Shown here one piece after another: positions 42,674-54,454 of a DNA stretch of 64,000 nt. Numbering within the stretch: the stretch's first letter is position 1; each line of letters begins with the position of its first letter. A program made the translations under genes and the position numbers. The stretch spans positions 184,681,281-184,745,280 of the forward strand of contig OU015496.1 of assembly GCA_907164885.2 (NCBI GenBank), read 5' to 3'. This stretch comes from Dolomedes plantarius. Taxonomy: Eukaryota; Arthropoda; Arachnida; Araneae; Dolomedidae. The notes under the pieces were generated by a model that ran no database searches, was not told the origin of the DNA, and saw only the letters and a program-made list of their open reading frames with translations.

Positions 42674-45108
42674 CAATAGAAATCTACATATTAAATCACG
42701 TTTAGAGTTGAAAAAATAACGTAAGGAACTTCGGGGGACCCCCGACCGCACAATTTTTTTTTTTAATAGATACTTCTGATCCTATTACGTCTTTTACCAG
42801 ATGTGTTTCAGGTATCCAGGAGGGACAATTTTGACAAAACCTATTTATTGCTGTTTTGACACCATACGATCGTTTACGGTTTTGGTTTCTAGAGAATTTG
42901 TCTCTTTTGTTGTGATTCTATTAACTTGTGAAAAAAAACTCTTTCTACGCACAGAGAATAGTGAGGTAAAATAGTGAAATGGATCGTGAAGTTTGATAAG
43001 ATTTCATATTTGGGATTATAGAATATTTCATAGTTGGGATTCTAGAATCCATCTTTAATGTTACGTAACAAATACCAAAATTCTGGGATGTTTTTTTAAG
43101 GCGGAAATATATCACAGTTCAATCGAAATAATCTTCAGTTGTATGATTTTACATTCAATGAAATATAAATGTCATTGTAAGCTGTATTTATTCTTACTAA
43201 AATGTTTTATTATAATCAAAATATGCTTATAGAAGTAAATATTAATTTTTTGCTATATTTTTCACTTACGAGGGAAAACCCAGATTTGAGATATTTTAGA
43301 AAATTAAACCCCAAAACCTATACGGTCATTAAAAAACCCATATCTGGGTTTAAAAATCCAATATACACTTTCATAGTTCAATCACAGCTGTAGGGCTGCG
43401 AAAATAAAAAAAGTTTCCCTTTTCATTGAAAAGGCAGTTTGAAGAAGGGAACAAGCGCAAAAAATTGAAATTCGTTTTCTTTTTACTGTTATTTACATAT
43501 AGACGCTCCTTGTAAGTTGTAAAAGGCACTGGAATAGAGTGTGAATGTAAAAAATTATATATATAATAGCCGTTGTCTCTGTATAACACTTCCGGGCTGT
43601 ACTCATCTTTCAGTTGAAGCCCTCAGTAAACAAACAGCCGGTTAGGCTTAATTTCAATTTCAGATGTGGATCAGAATTTTTTCTTACCTAAAAACTAATA
43701 TATTCTCCATCAAATCACGTTTGTTCAGCCTATTTTTCTATAAAACATTCAGAACTAAAACTAAAATTGGATGCTTTTAGCTGTATATTTAACAGTTTTT
43801 AAAAATCTGTTTACTTTTGCGATGAATTCTGAAAGTAAACAAACTTGAATGTGAATGAATCAAGTAGCTCAAGTATTCATATCGCGTAGTGAGCTGTAAA
43901 AAACTGGATGGCAGTCTACTACTCCAATCACATGAAAAACTAAATAAATAAAAAATATTGAAAGGGTTTGCTTTTACAAGGTGTGGATTAAATGCAATAT
44001 TGTTAGATAATTCGGGATATTTTTTAACTTTCATATACTTTTTCCATTATGACGTCATTATTAGTATTATGACGTCAAAATGACGGGTTACCTTCTAGTC
44101 TTATATAAAAGTTTAGTGAAGAAAAAATAATAAATAAGACAGTTTTTTTAAAGTTTTTTTTAAAATTTATTTATTTCCCACAAAAACAGCTTTTGGATTC
44201 GTTCCCTTCTTCAAACTGCTGATTCAATTACTAGATGGAGTAATTGAGAGCAATTAAATCCGTGAAAATCTGTGGCCGTTCATTACACACGTAACACAGA
44301 GATATATGTACCGTTCTTATTGTGTGCCGACTCCAAAACAGGTATAGTTTTGCAAATGCAAAATTGTTATGGACCGCGAACGAGCGAGTAAAAACTTCAA
44401 ATGAGGCCCTGCACTTTTCAGATTAGTATCGTTCCCAGCGCAGTTCCGATTGAGTCGGTCGAGTTATTTATCTTGGGAGAATATCCTGCACAATTAACAA
44501 ACCACTGACTCCTATCCATTCCTCCCGCACTCCAAGAGGACATGTGATTACGGTGCCATTACAGATGCATGCACGCCTAATCTCGGCATATTTTATCAAC
44601 GCTTGTCGACGCGGCCATCGATGAGCGCCCACGTGTGGTGGGAGCTCTGTTGCGGCTTCCCTCTCCCGAAAATCGACACAAAATACCTACAAGTATCAAG
44701 AGCGAGGCTCCTGGGGAGCTACTTTACCCGAGAGAGCATTGGAATGTAATGCACGTGCGTTCACGCTTGACTTGGCTTGTGAGTCGTTTTTCCCCTGATT
44801 TTAGCTCCCCCCCACACACCTCGAATCGCTATGCCTGCTGTCACAATAAGCTTCATTAAACTGCGGACGGGTTTGGTTTGCTGATCTCGGATACATAGAA
44901 AATTGGAAAGGTAATTTGTCTCACTGAAACAGATGAAGAAATTAAGGGATGGCGCAGTTCAACGGCCATAAATTTTTTTTTTTTTTATTTTTTTTTTTTT
45001 TTTCTGCCAACGTCGAAAATGAAATCGGACTTTTTTCATTTGCGCGGGGCGGCAAATTAAACTGGAAATCGAACGAAATTTTTAGTAAATTCCGAAAGAT
45101 AGCGTTGT
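42671..45108. other. Unassigned stretch
   Basis: No gene supported. A 19-bp inverted pair (GCAGTTTGAAGAAGGGAAC at about 43434 and its complement at about 44200) stands out. TGACGTCA-like palindromes, which resemble CRE sites, occur at about 44051 and 44076. A T-rich tract lies at 44972-45003. A more GC-rich patch lies at 44590-44860. Confidence 0.4.
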
Positions 45109-45116
45109 CTTTATAT

Positions 45117-45644
45117 CAGTGATTCTCAACCTTTTTTTCGGCACGGTAGACTTTTAATAATTTCAAAATTTGGCGGCACACTAGCAAAATAAGATAAATT
45201 AAAAAGAATTTTACTTGGATAACTGATTGATGTACCATTTTGTAAAAATAGCAAACGAAATAATTTTCCTTGAATATAAAAGGAAATTGCATTACAAAAT
45301 AAACAAAATGTTTATTTAACTACAAATTACATTTAAGGCGAAATTTGAACTTGTTGTCTTTTGATAACTTCATTTATATTCGGGCGTAAAAATAATAACG
45401 CTACTCTCATTTCGTGATCCAGATTTAAAAGTTCAGAACTGTAACAGTCCAGAGTTAACCATTCACCAGTCAAGAACTGTAATACATCTTATCTGCGCAT
45501 TTGTTCAACCACTCCCCGCTATGAAGGTAGAACTGGTTGAATTTCTTGTCTGACGTTACTTATGTATGAGTACTCATGGGGCGGCACACTTCAAGAATCT
45601 CACGGCACACTAAAGTGCCGCGGCACAGTGGTTGAGAATCAATG
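45117..45644. mobile_element. hAT MITE, 528 bp
   Basis: The left end is CAGTGATTCTCAACC and the right end, complement CATTGATTCTCAACC. The flank CTTTATAT at 45109-45116 and 45645-45652 is a perfect 8-bp duplication. A GGCGGCACAC motif is repeated near both ends in inverted fashion. The ends resemble the 34261-34434 element. Confidence 0.9.
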
Positions 45645-45843
45645 CTTTATATCAATATGGTATCTGAGAGACGTGGGTTTTGATGGACTCTCCCGTCATT
45701 TAACCGTTTTTAGCCCTTTTGTCCAGAGGATTAAGCAAAGCGGCGAGTAAAGTGACCTCGCAAGTCCTCAATCCCCATGTTAAGCTATGGTATTCACCTC
45801 TCAGCATAGTGCTAATTACAGATTGGAAAATTCATATTATATA

Positions 45844-46005
45844 CACAGTGAAACTTCTCTAGGGTAGCCATCATGGTTCCGAAAAAAAGTGAGCCGTTTT
45901 GAGGGGTGGCCGTTGAATAGGGGTCGATTTCTCTATGGCGGTCAGTAATGTTTCTGAAAAAAGTGACCGTTTTGAGGGCTAGCCGGCTAAAGAAGTCTCA
46001 CTGTG
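45844..46005. mobile_element. TA-flanked MITE, 162 bp
   Basis: Ends CACAGTGAAACTTCTCTAG and, as complement, CACAGTGAGACTTCTTTAG, with TA at 45842-45843 and 46006-46007. An inner GTGACCGTTTTGAGGG motif occurs twice in direct orientation. The ends recall pogo-type elements. Confidence 0.82.
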
Positions 46006-46014
46006 TATATTATA

Positions 46015-46676
46015 CTAGCTGAAAACCCGCACTTCGCTACGGAGTACATTCAAATTAAATACAACGGTCAATGTATGCAATTAATGCCAAATATATATAT
46101 ATATATATTTATAATAAATACGACGATCAATATATACAATTGATGTAGAAAAAAAATATATATTTTTAAAAAAATCGTAAGGGATATTTTTATAGACAAA
46201 ATAATGTCCAATCGTCTGCCGCATTAGCAAGAAAAAAAATTATTTTTTGTCTATTTAGTTGTTATGCACGTGACGATAAATTTATTTAAAGTACCAGAAA
46301 AAGAAATCACGTGATCAGCATTTAATAAATTAAATTCTAAAAATGAATCTTTAAAAATTCACCAAAAAATCAGAAAATAGAGGTAAAGATTCGTAAAAGA
46401 TTTCATTTTAAAGGAATTTTTATGATCTTTCTCGTGATATAAATTTTATAACCCTCAAATTATTATTTTAAATGCAAACATAAAAAAAGTTACTAAAACA
46501 GCTTAAAAATTCAATTTTAAAAAATCTTAGAAGAATTTTTCAAAAATCTCTCTTAGTGCACCCCTACACTATAAGAAGAATCGCCATGCAAAATTTCAGC
46601 TCTTTAGGTCCAGGGGTTTGGTCTGTGCGTTGTATGTCAGTCAGTGAGTCAGTTACGGAACTGTTTTATATATAGA
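46015..46676 (-). mobile_element. Non-autonomous Helitron, copy 2
   Basis: The minus strand starts TCTATATATAAAACAGTTCC and ends with the GCGAAG hairpin and CTAG, as in copy 1 at 154-939. The interior is co-linear with copy 1, with deletions. It begins 9 bp after the neighbouring MITE. Confidence 0.87.
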
Positions 46677-46686
46677 TATATACATA

Positions 46687-47030
46687 CAGGGTGGTCCAAA
46701 ATTATTGAGCGCAGTTCATGTTTGGAAAAAAAAAGAGAACTAAATGAGGTACGTAGATGTTTATTGTTTTCTTGGAATGACAATTTAAAACAGTTTTACA
46801 TAGCAAAATTTTAAACATTTAATTACTTCCACATAAGCCTGTAGATCGCGCGACAACATTTCGCAAGAAAAATTGACTAATTCCGTCAATCTGCAAATGG
46901 CTACTGTACAGAAAAAAAACAACGTGCGTTTTGTGGTTCCATGAAAGCAAATCAGTTGCAACTCATTTTGTTCTTTTTTTTTTTTTTTTTTTCAAACATA
47001 AAATGCGCTCAATAATTGTGGACCACCCTG
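46687..47030. mobile_element. Mariner-type MITE, 344 bp
   Basis: Ends CAGGGTGGTCCAAAATTATT and, as complement, CAGGGTGGTCCACAATTATT continue into GAGCGCA. A TA precedes the left end (46685-46686), and the right flank has TG. There is no coding sequence. Confidence 0.85.
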
Positions 47031-47105
47031 TGTGTATATATATCAGGGGTTTCCAACTTACAAGTGTCCGAGGGCCGCAATCGAAAACACCTGTCTAGTG
47101 GCGGG

Positions 47106-47149
47106 CCGCAATTTAATCAGGACCATACATGGTCCTGATTAAATTGCGG
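47106..47149. repeat. Perfect 44-bp palindrome
   Basis: Two 21-bp arms starting CCGCAATTTAATCAGG are exact complements with a 2-bp spacer (AC). It directly precedes the TA-rich array. Confidence 0.95.
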
Positions 47150-47153
47150 AAAA

Positions 47154-47374
<221 letters not shown>

Positions 47375-47773
47375 TATATTCCGAAAAAATGTACATTTTT
47401 TCTTGAAGGAGGGGGATTTGGAGGATTTGTGTATAGTATGTACTATGAAATTTTTAAAAATTCGAGGATGAACCTCCAACAACGATCTTGATTATAACTG
47501 GCCAACTTTCGTTAAATTACACAGACACACACAAAAAAATCAAATAAGAAGTGGGTATTTAAATAAGTGGGGGAGGGGGGGTTAAAATTGAACATGAGTG
47601 GATACCCTACTTTTCATGGAATTCGAGAAAAATCAATGTTTTTTGTAAGTGAACAGCATTTGAAAACAATAAAGTTTTTTACAAAAACATTTTTCGTTAA
47701 CTAAGAATATCTAAATTGATGCTGCAAATTATTTTCCTAGAAGTCTTCGCGGGCCGCCAGTTGGAAACCCCTG

Positions 47774-48785
47774 ATATATATATATATACATGAAGCTGAA
47801 GTTTAAATAAAGAGCCCATTTAAATACATTTTTCAGTTGTAAATCTTTACGGAGTTTAAACTATTAGTGTCTGCCGTATCAAAATTATAACTGTATTTTG
47901 AAAAATTAAATTTAAATAAAAAGATTTTTCTCATTGCACTTACGGATATATTTTCAGATGAAGAGAACTCAATTCAGAAATATGCATTTTCTAATCAGTG
48001 ATTAGAAATATACCGAGAGAGAAATGATGCGCAGCCTTAATCAATTATAATTATCTAACACTGTGAAGTAGAGGCGGTGTACATCTAGAGATCTTGAAGT
48101 TACAGATAAAGCAACACCTTTCACCGGAACATCTGACTGCGCCGCACAATGAAATCAAAATTAGTCATGTGGAATCAGTGTCGATGCGTCAGTGATAAAT
48201 TTCATACGTTAAAGTGTCGATGCGCCCATTAGTTTCCCAGTAACCATTTTCATACTCAAGATAGCCATAAAAAAAGTGTTTTAATGCAGATTAAAAAAAA
48301 GAATATACGAAATGTGACTAATGCTCTTTTACCTTTTCAATTGAACGGAGAAAAAAAACGTTTAAACGCTTTATGATTTCAGAAAAACAGCCTTCGGATT
48401 AAACGAGCTCATATCAGCGTTTCATTAAATACACCGGAATTAATTTTAACAAGCAATAATTCAGATAAAAATAAAAGTTAAAAAGTCAGACTTATTCTAT
48501 CAAGGTTAGAAAGTTAAAACTTATTTCTATCAAGGCGGCAATAATATCAGCTTAGTGCTAAAATCGCGGTTCAAGATTTTAAATAGGCACCAAGGTGTTA
48601 TTGATTAAATTTATTATTTTTACTTCTTCTGTTAAATGTCATCAAGGCTTTGCTGTTGTAGTTGTGTTTTAAACGGAAATTTTGAAGGATCGATTGAAGT
48701 GATAACAATTGCACCTTAGAGCCAAACAATATATAAAAAAAAAATTTTAAAGTCAATTCCTACTTAGGTCAACAAAGAAAAATTT
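47774..48785. other. Unassigned AT-rich stretch
   Basis: No feature recognised. Confidence 0.5.
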
Positions 48786-48816
48786 GAGTGTGAACTAATA
48801 GTAGGAATTGAAAAAA

Positions 48817-49179
48817 AGGACTGCCTGCCAGAACCTTGCCTACTGTGCGAGATTAGGAGAGGGGGGAAAGAGAGAGATAAAGTTTGTCAGGTTGGGGATT
48901 CGATCTCGCAACCTACAGGACAGGAGAAGCCCGCGATACCGCAGTGCTACCATTTACACAGTAACAAGAGGGAAATTACTATTCAAGAGCAAGAGACGCT
49001 CTAGGTCTAAAACTAAAATTGATTAATTAAATTTAATTAATGAATTAATATTTGAAAAAAACTGTATTAACATCAAGTGTCATCCACTACAAGTTTAAAA
49101 AAATGTATTTGAACTTGAGTGGATGAATAAAAAGTACTTTTATTAACGATTGAAAATTTGAACAAGAAATATATAGAGA
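48817..49179 (-). mobile_element. Probable SINE bounded by a 31-bp direct repeat
   Basis: A 31-bp sequence beginning GAGTGTGAACTAATAG and ending GAATTGAAAAAA occurs exactly at 48786-48816 and 49180-49210. On the minus strand the insert has an A-box-like TGTAAATGGTAGCACTGCGG and a B-box-like GCGAGATCGAATCCCC. If the repeat is a target duplication it is unusually long. Confidence 0.5.
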
Positions 49180-49210
49180 GAGTGTGAACTAATAGTAGGA
49201 ATTGAAAAAA

Positions 49211-50352
49211 GCTTATTTTCTTTCCTGTACACAACTATTGACGATCCTATCCGGTTCATCGAGGTAGAAACATTCGTTCAGCCTTGTTATTAAATAATCG
49301 ATCTTTCAGCTGAAGGAACGTGAATGATGAAAATTACGACGCCTGTTCTGGTAATCACGTTCACACCTTTTCACCGGTTGAAGAAGTGGAAAGATTTCTC
49401 ACTAAGCATTTGTGCAAAAGGACACGATCAATGGCGAGGAAAGGTGGCCTACGAGCGAATGCAAACAGGTTTTCACACCTACTCACTATTTTAATGCCTT
49501 TCGAAACCAAATTAGAAAATTAAACCTCATCCGTCCAAACTGTTAATCATTCGTCGATTTTATTTTTCGTCTGACAAGAGACCTTATGTTACCGCTTTGT
49601 CGAACAAGGCGGATGTGTTGCTTCCCTTTGCTCTGGGTTATGCTGTTATGTTATTAACATGAAACTTGTGGGGGGATGCTAAAAACAAAAACAACAGAGC
49701 TTCTCAATTTGAATTTGTATAGAGGATTTTAAGAATACGCGCGATTTTGTTCTCGCTGATATACCCTTTGTGTTTAGAGGCTCATATAGTCTCTCTCGTA
49801 ATTTATTTGGAGATGGTTGTACCCAACCAACCCAAATCATGTCCTTGAGAATGAAAATAACGTAACTTTAACGTGTTAACTCCTCCACTTCAGGTGTTAA
49901 GCCATTCTCTATAAATCATTTCGTTTCTGCGCCCAATTCAAAATATGCATTTCGATTTTCCCTTAAAACTACCCCCCTCTCTTTCTCTCACACACACGTG
50001 TCATGATAATTTAGAGATTTGATTGATGGGACAAAATTAACAAAAAAGAAAAAAAAATCTTCATTATTCCTTTTAGATACTGGTAATTGCAAAAGCTGCC
50101 TTCCACGTACGTGTCTCTCGCTCCATGATAAACGCATATTCTGTCAATTAGGTGGGCATAAATATGTTTTCGTGATGAGTTGCTTGACCCTGAGGAATTC
50201 TGCGGCCTTGAAGAGGAGGAATGGACGCGACATGCACATTTCTGTAAGATTATACACGTTGGTCACAGAGTTTGGCGCAAAAGAAAGGACGTAAGGAAAA
50301 AGTATAGTTCTATGTGCAGAAAAAGAGAGGCCAGTTGGCGCTGATACACGTG
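49211..50352. other. Unassigned stretch
   Basis: No gene or repeat recognised. A 67-codon and a 91-codon frame have no motif. Confidence 0.5.
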
Positions 50353-50370
50353 TACAGTAATACCCAGACT

Positions 50371-50956
50371 CAGGCCCGAGATTTCCGCATGGGCAAGTGG
50401 GGCACTTGCCCAGGGCCCCCAAAATTATGGGCCCCCTAATTTAGTATAAAGTTGTACATAGTTTTGAGAATTTGTCTTTTGGTTAATATAGTAAAGGGGG
50501 TGCAGTGGCGGATACAGAAAAAAAATCCTGGGTGGAGCACAGTGCACCCACTATAGTGAAAGCATACTTACGTCCATAAGCGTTTCTGGTTTAAATTTTT
50601 TTTTTTCGGTGGGGGGGGGGGGGAGGGGAGGGAGAGTTGTAATAACTCCAGACTGTGATTTATTTTGAATTTCAAAAGAAAATTTCATTAATTTATTTAT
50701 TAACATTAAAAAGTAAATTAATTAATTAACACTTCTTATTAATATTCATTATTTTCTTCAGATTTTTGACTTGTCGGTCGAAATTTTTTTTGAATTTCTG
50801 GTCCCGATTTAAGGGAGGCCTGGGTGAGTGCCCCACATGTTCATGTGGAAATCTGGTCCTGAGGAGGGGGGACATGCCCCCCTCTGGATCTGTCCTTGAA
50901 GGGGGCCCCCGAAGTCTGCTTTGCCCAGGGCCCCATTGTGTCAAAGTCGGGCCCTG
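50371..50956. mobile_element. hAT MITE (CAGGCCCGA) inserted in the Tigger left end
   Basis: Ends CAGGCCCGA and, as complement, CAGGGCCCGA. The flank CCCAGACT at 50363-50370 and 50957-50964 is a perfect 8-bp duplication. It splits the first 20 bp of the Tigger terminal repeat. G and C runs are inside. Confidence 0.9.
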
Positions 50957-51024
50957 CCCAGACTTACGTTACCCCGTCTTACGCGAACTCAGAGTTACAC
51001 GGTTTTTGGATTTTTCCCTTTTTC

Positions 51025-51880
51025 ACCTTTTTAAATCTTGGAATGAAATTTCCAAAAAAACTTTAAATGGTTTTCGGAAGAAACTTTGTCCAATATTTTT
51101 TAAAACGAAACGGAAACAACACCTGACACTGATCATATTGGTCGTACGATAAAAGAAGTTGTCGATCTTGCAAGGCTATAAGAGGTGGAAAGTCTATAGA
51201 AAGGATGTCAACGAGCTGTTGGATTCTCATCTTGAGGCGCTGACAGTCGATGATCTCATAGAGATGCGCGACCATCAATGAAAAATCCGACACTTCAGAC
51301 CCAATTCCACAAGAAAACCTAATTACTATTATAAACTGGGAGCGGTAGCCCAGTTGGCAAGAGCAGCGGGCCAGTGATCTGAACGTCCCTGGTTCGATGC
51401 TCGTCGCTGCAAATCTACCGCAGTTTTCACTAATGGTGGCCGGGGCACGTAAAGTAGGGCGTGGCTACAATGTCCTCCAAGTTCTCGAATTTACCTCTGG
51501 AGGTTCGGGGTCAAGTGTTCCGGTCTCGGCACTTCACTCGGCTCAAAATTACGGGACCGGTCATTTAGCCAAGTCGGACTCCGACCCTTGTGGTGCTAAT
51601 TCAAAACAGGAGCCGCACCTTCGTCGCCCATAGCCTTCGGGTCTTGATCTGATGTTGCTGTCAGTCAAGGGGCATAAACCACAACAACAACTATTATAAA
51701 CTTGACAAAAGGTCTCCGCGCAATTGAGAAATGGTTACAGATTTTAGAGAATATAGACTCTAATAAAGATCGCGTGACCACGATAAAGGAGGGAATTTAA
51801 AAAAAAAATTTAGTCTGCTATGAAGAAATCCATCACGAAAAAAGAAAGGCGTTAATGCGTCAGACTATATTATTGGAATT
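51025..51880 (+). pseudogene. Tigger transposase C-terminal pseudogene, split by a SINE
   Basis: The plus strand reads SKKTLNGFRKKLCPIFF, then, after frame breaks, RKDVNELLDSHLEALTVDDL and IEMRDHQ before a stop. After the SINE it continues TKGLRAIEKWLQILENIDSN, KDRVTTIKEGI, a stop, CYEEIHHEKRKALMRQ and LLEFLKP. The ELLDSH...LTxxDLIE stretch and the tail are typical of Tigger/TIGD transposases. The DNA-binding and DDE regions are missing. Confidence 0.78.
51337..51689 (+). mobile_element. tRNA-derived SINE (family 1), copy 3
   Basis: The head GGTAGCCCAGTTGGCAAGAG and B box CTGGTTCGATGCTCG are intact, and the body ends in ACCACAACAACA. Flanks ACTATTATAAAC at 51325-51336 and 51690-51701 form a perfect 12-bp duplication. 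It sits in the Tigger pseudogene. This is the cleanest copy of the family in the window. Confidence 0.93.
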
Positions 51881-52109
51881 TTTAAAACCATCAACATAAT
51901 TTTTTCAATATCTTGTACATATGTATAATATCAATATGTAATACAATATTTTTATTTTAATACAATATTTTCCCTTTAAACTGGTGTTTTTGGAAATTCT
52001 TGGTCCCAATTAGACAAAATTTATATGTATTCATATGCAAAGTTGTACCCCGACTTACGCGTTCTTTCGTCGGTCTCACCTATCGCGGAACTTCGCGGTT
52101 ATTACTGTA

Positions 52110-52514
52110 TGGACTTCTCGGGAAAGGTTGGTTAGTTTTTGGAGTGATATACGATCACCTTTTGCGAAACGAGTTTCACGAGGAAAGGAAAGGAAGGTAT
52201 TTTAAACAATAATGTTGCAAAAATTAAGGACGGATTGGAGAAACTGACGTAACAGCGGAAATATCAGGCAGAACCAAACTAACTAAAAATCAGGACATTG
52301 CCTAGAGACAGGTGCTGCTTATATGCAAGCGCACATACACAACACTTTTTGGTAATATCATACCACATCATTTGTGGCAGGTCTTATGGTATGATTTGCA
52401 AAGATCTTAACCACTGCTGTTCGACATAACATGTGAAAACCTGTGCAGTCCTAATTTTTTGCACACCAGTGTATTAATTGATTTAACTACTGCGGCAAGA
52501 CGGAATGAGGTTAA
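52110..52514. other. Unassigned stretch
   Basis: No gene or repeat recognised. Confidence 0.5.
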
Positions 52515-52700
52515 GGGCCTGTTCACATTGGAGTCCGTTGCGTTGCGTTAAGGAAAAGATGACGTTGAGACGAAAATAAACCAATCATAGGCGTTAAAAA
52601 TTTCATTGCTAATCGTTTGGAGGCCTATGATTGGTTTATTTTCGTCTCAACGTCATCTTTTCCTTAACGCAACGCAACGGACTCCTATGTGAACAGGCCC
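52515..52700. mobile_element. Harbinger-type foldback MITE, copy 2
   Basis: Arms of 78 bp (GGGCCTGTTCACAT onwards) are complementary with a single mismatch and a loop of about 30 bp. The flank TAA on both sides (52512-52514 and 52701-52703) is the 3-bp TWA duplication. Compared with 4721-4906 the arms are better preserved and the loop is inverted. Confidence 0.9.
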
Positions 52701-52703
52701 TAA

Positions 52704-53724
52704 ATTGGAAAATAAATGGTAAGAGTTAAAAAGGAATGATTTAAAATGTGATTTAAAATAATACATCGCATACATAAAGCATTAATTTGATTTAATAAAG
52801 CGAAGAAAATTCCTGAGGTAGAAACTCTTACAGTGAAAGTAGTAAATTATTTCACACACAAATATGTTCGTGTCAGTGCGAAAAATTCAAAGGACGGACG
52901 TAACCTTGGAAGTATAACGTTGATATATGGTTGAAGCTGCAGGGTTACAATTATTTTCAACGTTTTCGGTGCGGCCGGCTGCAAAGTCATCATTAAAGAT
53001 TCATTTTTACCCTCCTGGCTTCATTTAATGGCTACCTGCCCAAAAAGAAAGATGTTTTCACAGGAACATTTTAAAGATTTAAGCTAATTTGCAGGTGCTG
53101 TCACAATAAATTTTACTCCAGTTTGGGAATAAAATCCCAGTCGTCATTAGGAATGTCGGATCAGTGTAATAACATTTAAACACTAAGCTTTCGACCGCTA
53201 ACCATCTTGCTGGATTTCTCATTCCCGATAAAGATAATTGTACTTTCGGGAATTTCTTAATTAACAGCCATTTCTGGTTAATAAATTGTAGTTATATATG
53301 ACGAAAATGAAATGATACCGAGGAACTGGATATAGTTAAAGTATATATATATTTTTTTTCTTTCAAAGAAAATTTGATTCATTTATAAATTTATCTTTTT
53401 ATTGCAAAAACTAAAAGTAGATACCTACACATTGGCCGATAAAATCACGATTTATGAGATTTTCTTTGTTTTCTATAACAGTTTTGATAAGAATGAATTT
53501 TGAAAAAGAGCATGGTACAATCTCAGGGGATTCTTTTTTCAAAATATTCTAGATATGAATAATTTCTTTTCCAAATTGACCCTTTTTGTTGTATTAGCTA
53601 CAGAGAATATATTCAGTTATTACATAAACACATATTGTTGGCTGGAGAAAAATTTCTTGCGATACTAAAATTTAATTATCCATTTTCGATTTTCTTTTAA
53701 AGAAAATGTTTCAAGAAGCACAGT
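52704..53724. other. Unassigned AT-rich stretch
   Basis: No feature recognised. Confidence 0.5.
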
Positions 53725-54454
53725 TTAAGGCGACAATGGACCATGAAAAACTTTTTTTTTATTTATCAACCAATTGCTATGAAATTTTGTATACTTATAC
53801 AGTGTTGTTTAGAGATGAAAATGCTAAATTAAAAAAAAAAATCAGAATGTAATTAATTAAGATATTAATCAAAATCAGTTTGTTAATTACTCTATTTAAA
53901 AATGCTCCATGCGCATCAATTTTTGTCTCAGATATCTAATTTTCTTTCATATGCTAGCTTTATATAGTTATAAAAGTTAGTAGCAATATTTGATTTACAG
54001 TCATATTTAAAAAGCTAGAAAATAATTCGATAAAAATAGGTCATTTTATGCAAAATTTTATCAAAATATTTTTTTTGATTGTAAAAATTGTAAGGTGTTT
54101 TAAAATAGTATAATGAATTTATTACTAAGTTTTATTCTAACATATATAAATAATCATTTTATGAAATTTTATGAAAATTCAAGAAAAATTATGACGCATG
54201 GAACATTTTGAACTTACCGAAACGACATGAAAACTTGTTTTGAGAAAAAAGCATTTAAAGTTTTAATTTAACGTAACATTTCCATTGTTTACGTTTGAAA
54301 AAATACTTATAACTCGGTTAATAATGATCGGATCAGCATATTTTTTTTTAAATTTAAAGCTGATGAGTTGCAGAATCATTTTCTGAAATTAAAAAAAAAA
54401 ACAATCGTTTTTGGGACATATTTTTGTCAATCTGAAGGTCCATTGTCACCTTAA
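53725..54454. mobile_element. TTAA-flanked piggyBac-like MITE
   Basis: TTAA at 53725-53728 and 54451-54454 bounds inverted ends GGCGACAATGGACC and, as complement, GGTGACAATGGACC. The 722-bp interior is AT-rich and non-coding. piggyBac enzymes insert at TTAA, so a non-autonomous piggyBac-like element is likely. Confidence 0.78.

Larger units (their letters stand above)
50355..52107 (+). mobile_element. Tigger-type transposon with nested hAT MITE and SINE
   Basis: Ends CAGTAATACCC and, as complement, CAGTAATAACCGCGAAG, with TA at 50353-50354 and 52108-52109. Secondary modules near both ends read ACTTACG. The interior keeps the C-terminal part of a Tigger transposase. Without the hAT MITE (586+8 bp) and the SINE (353+12 bp) the element is about 0.8 kb, so it was already internally deleted or has lost sequence since. 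Confidence 0.82.

Noticed and set aside
44050..44090. TGACGTCA-like sites as CRE elements
   Set aside because: No promoter or gene is nearby. Two short palindromes in AT-rich DNA are weak evidence.
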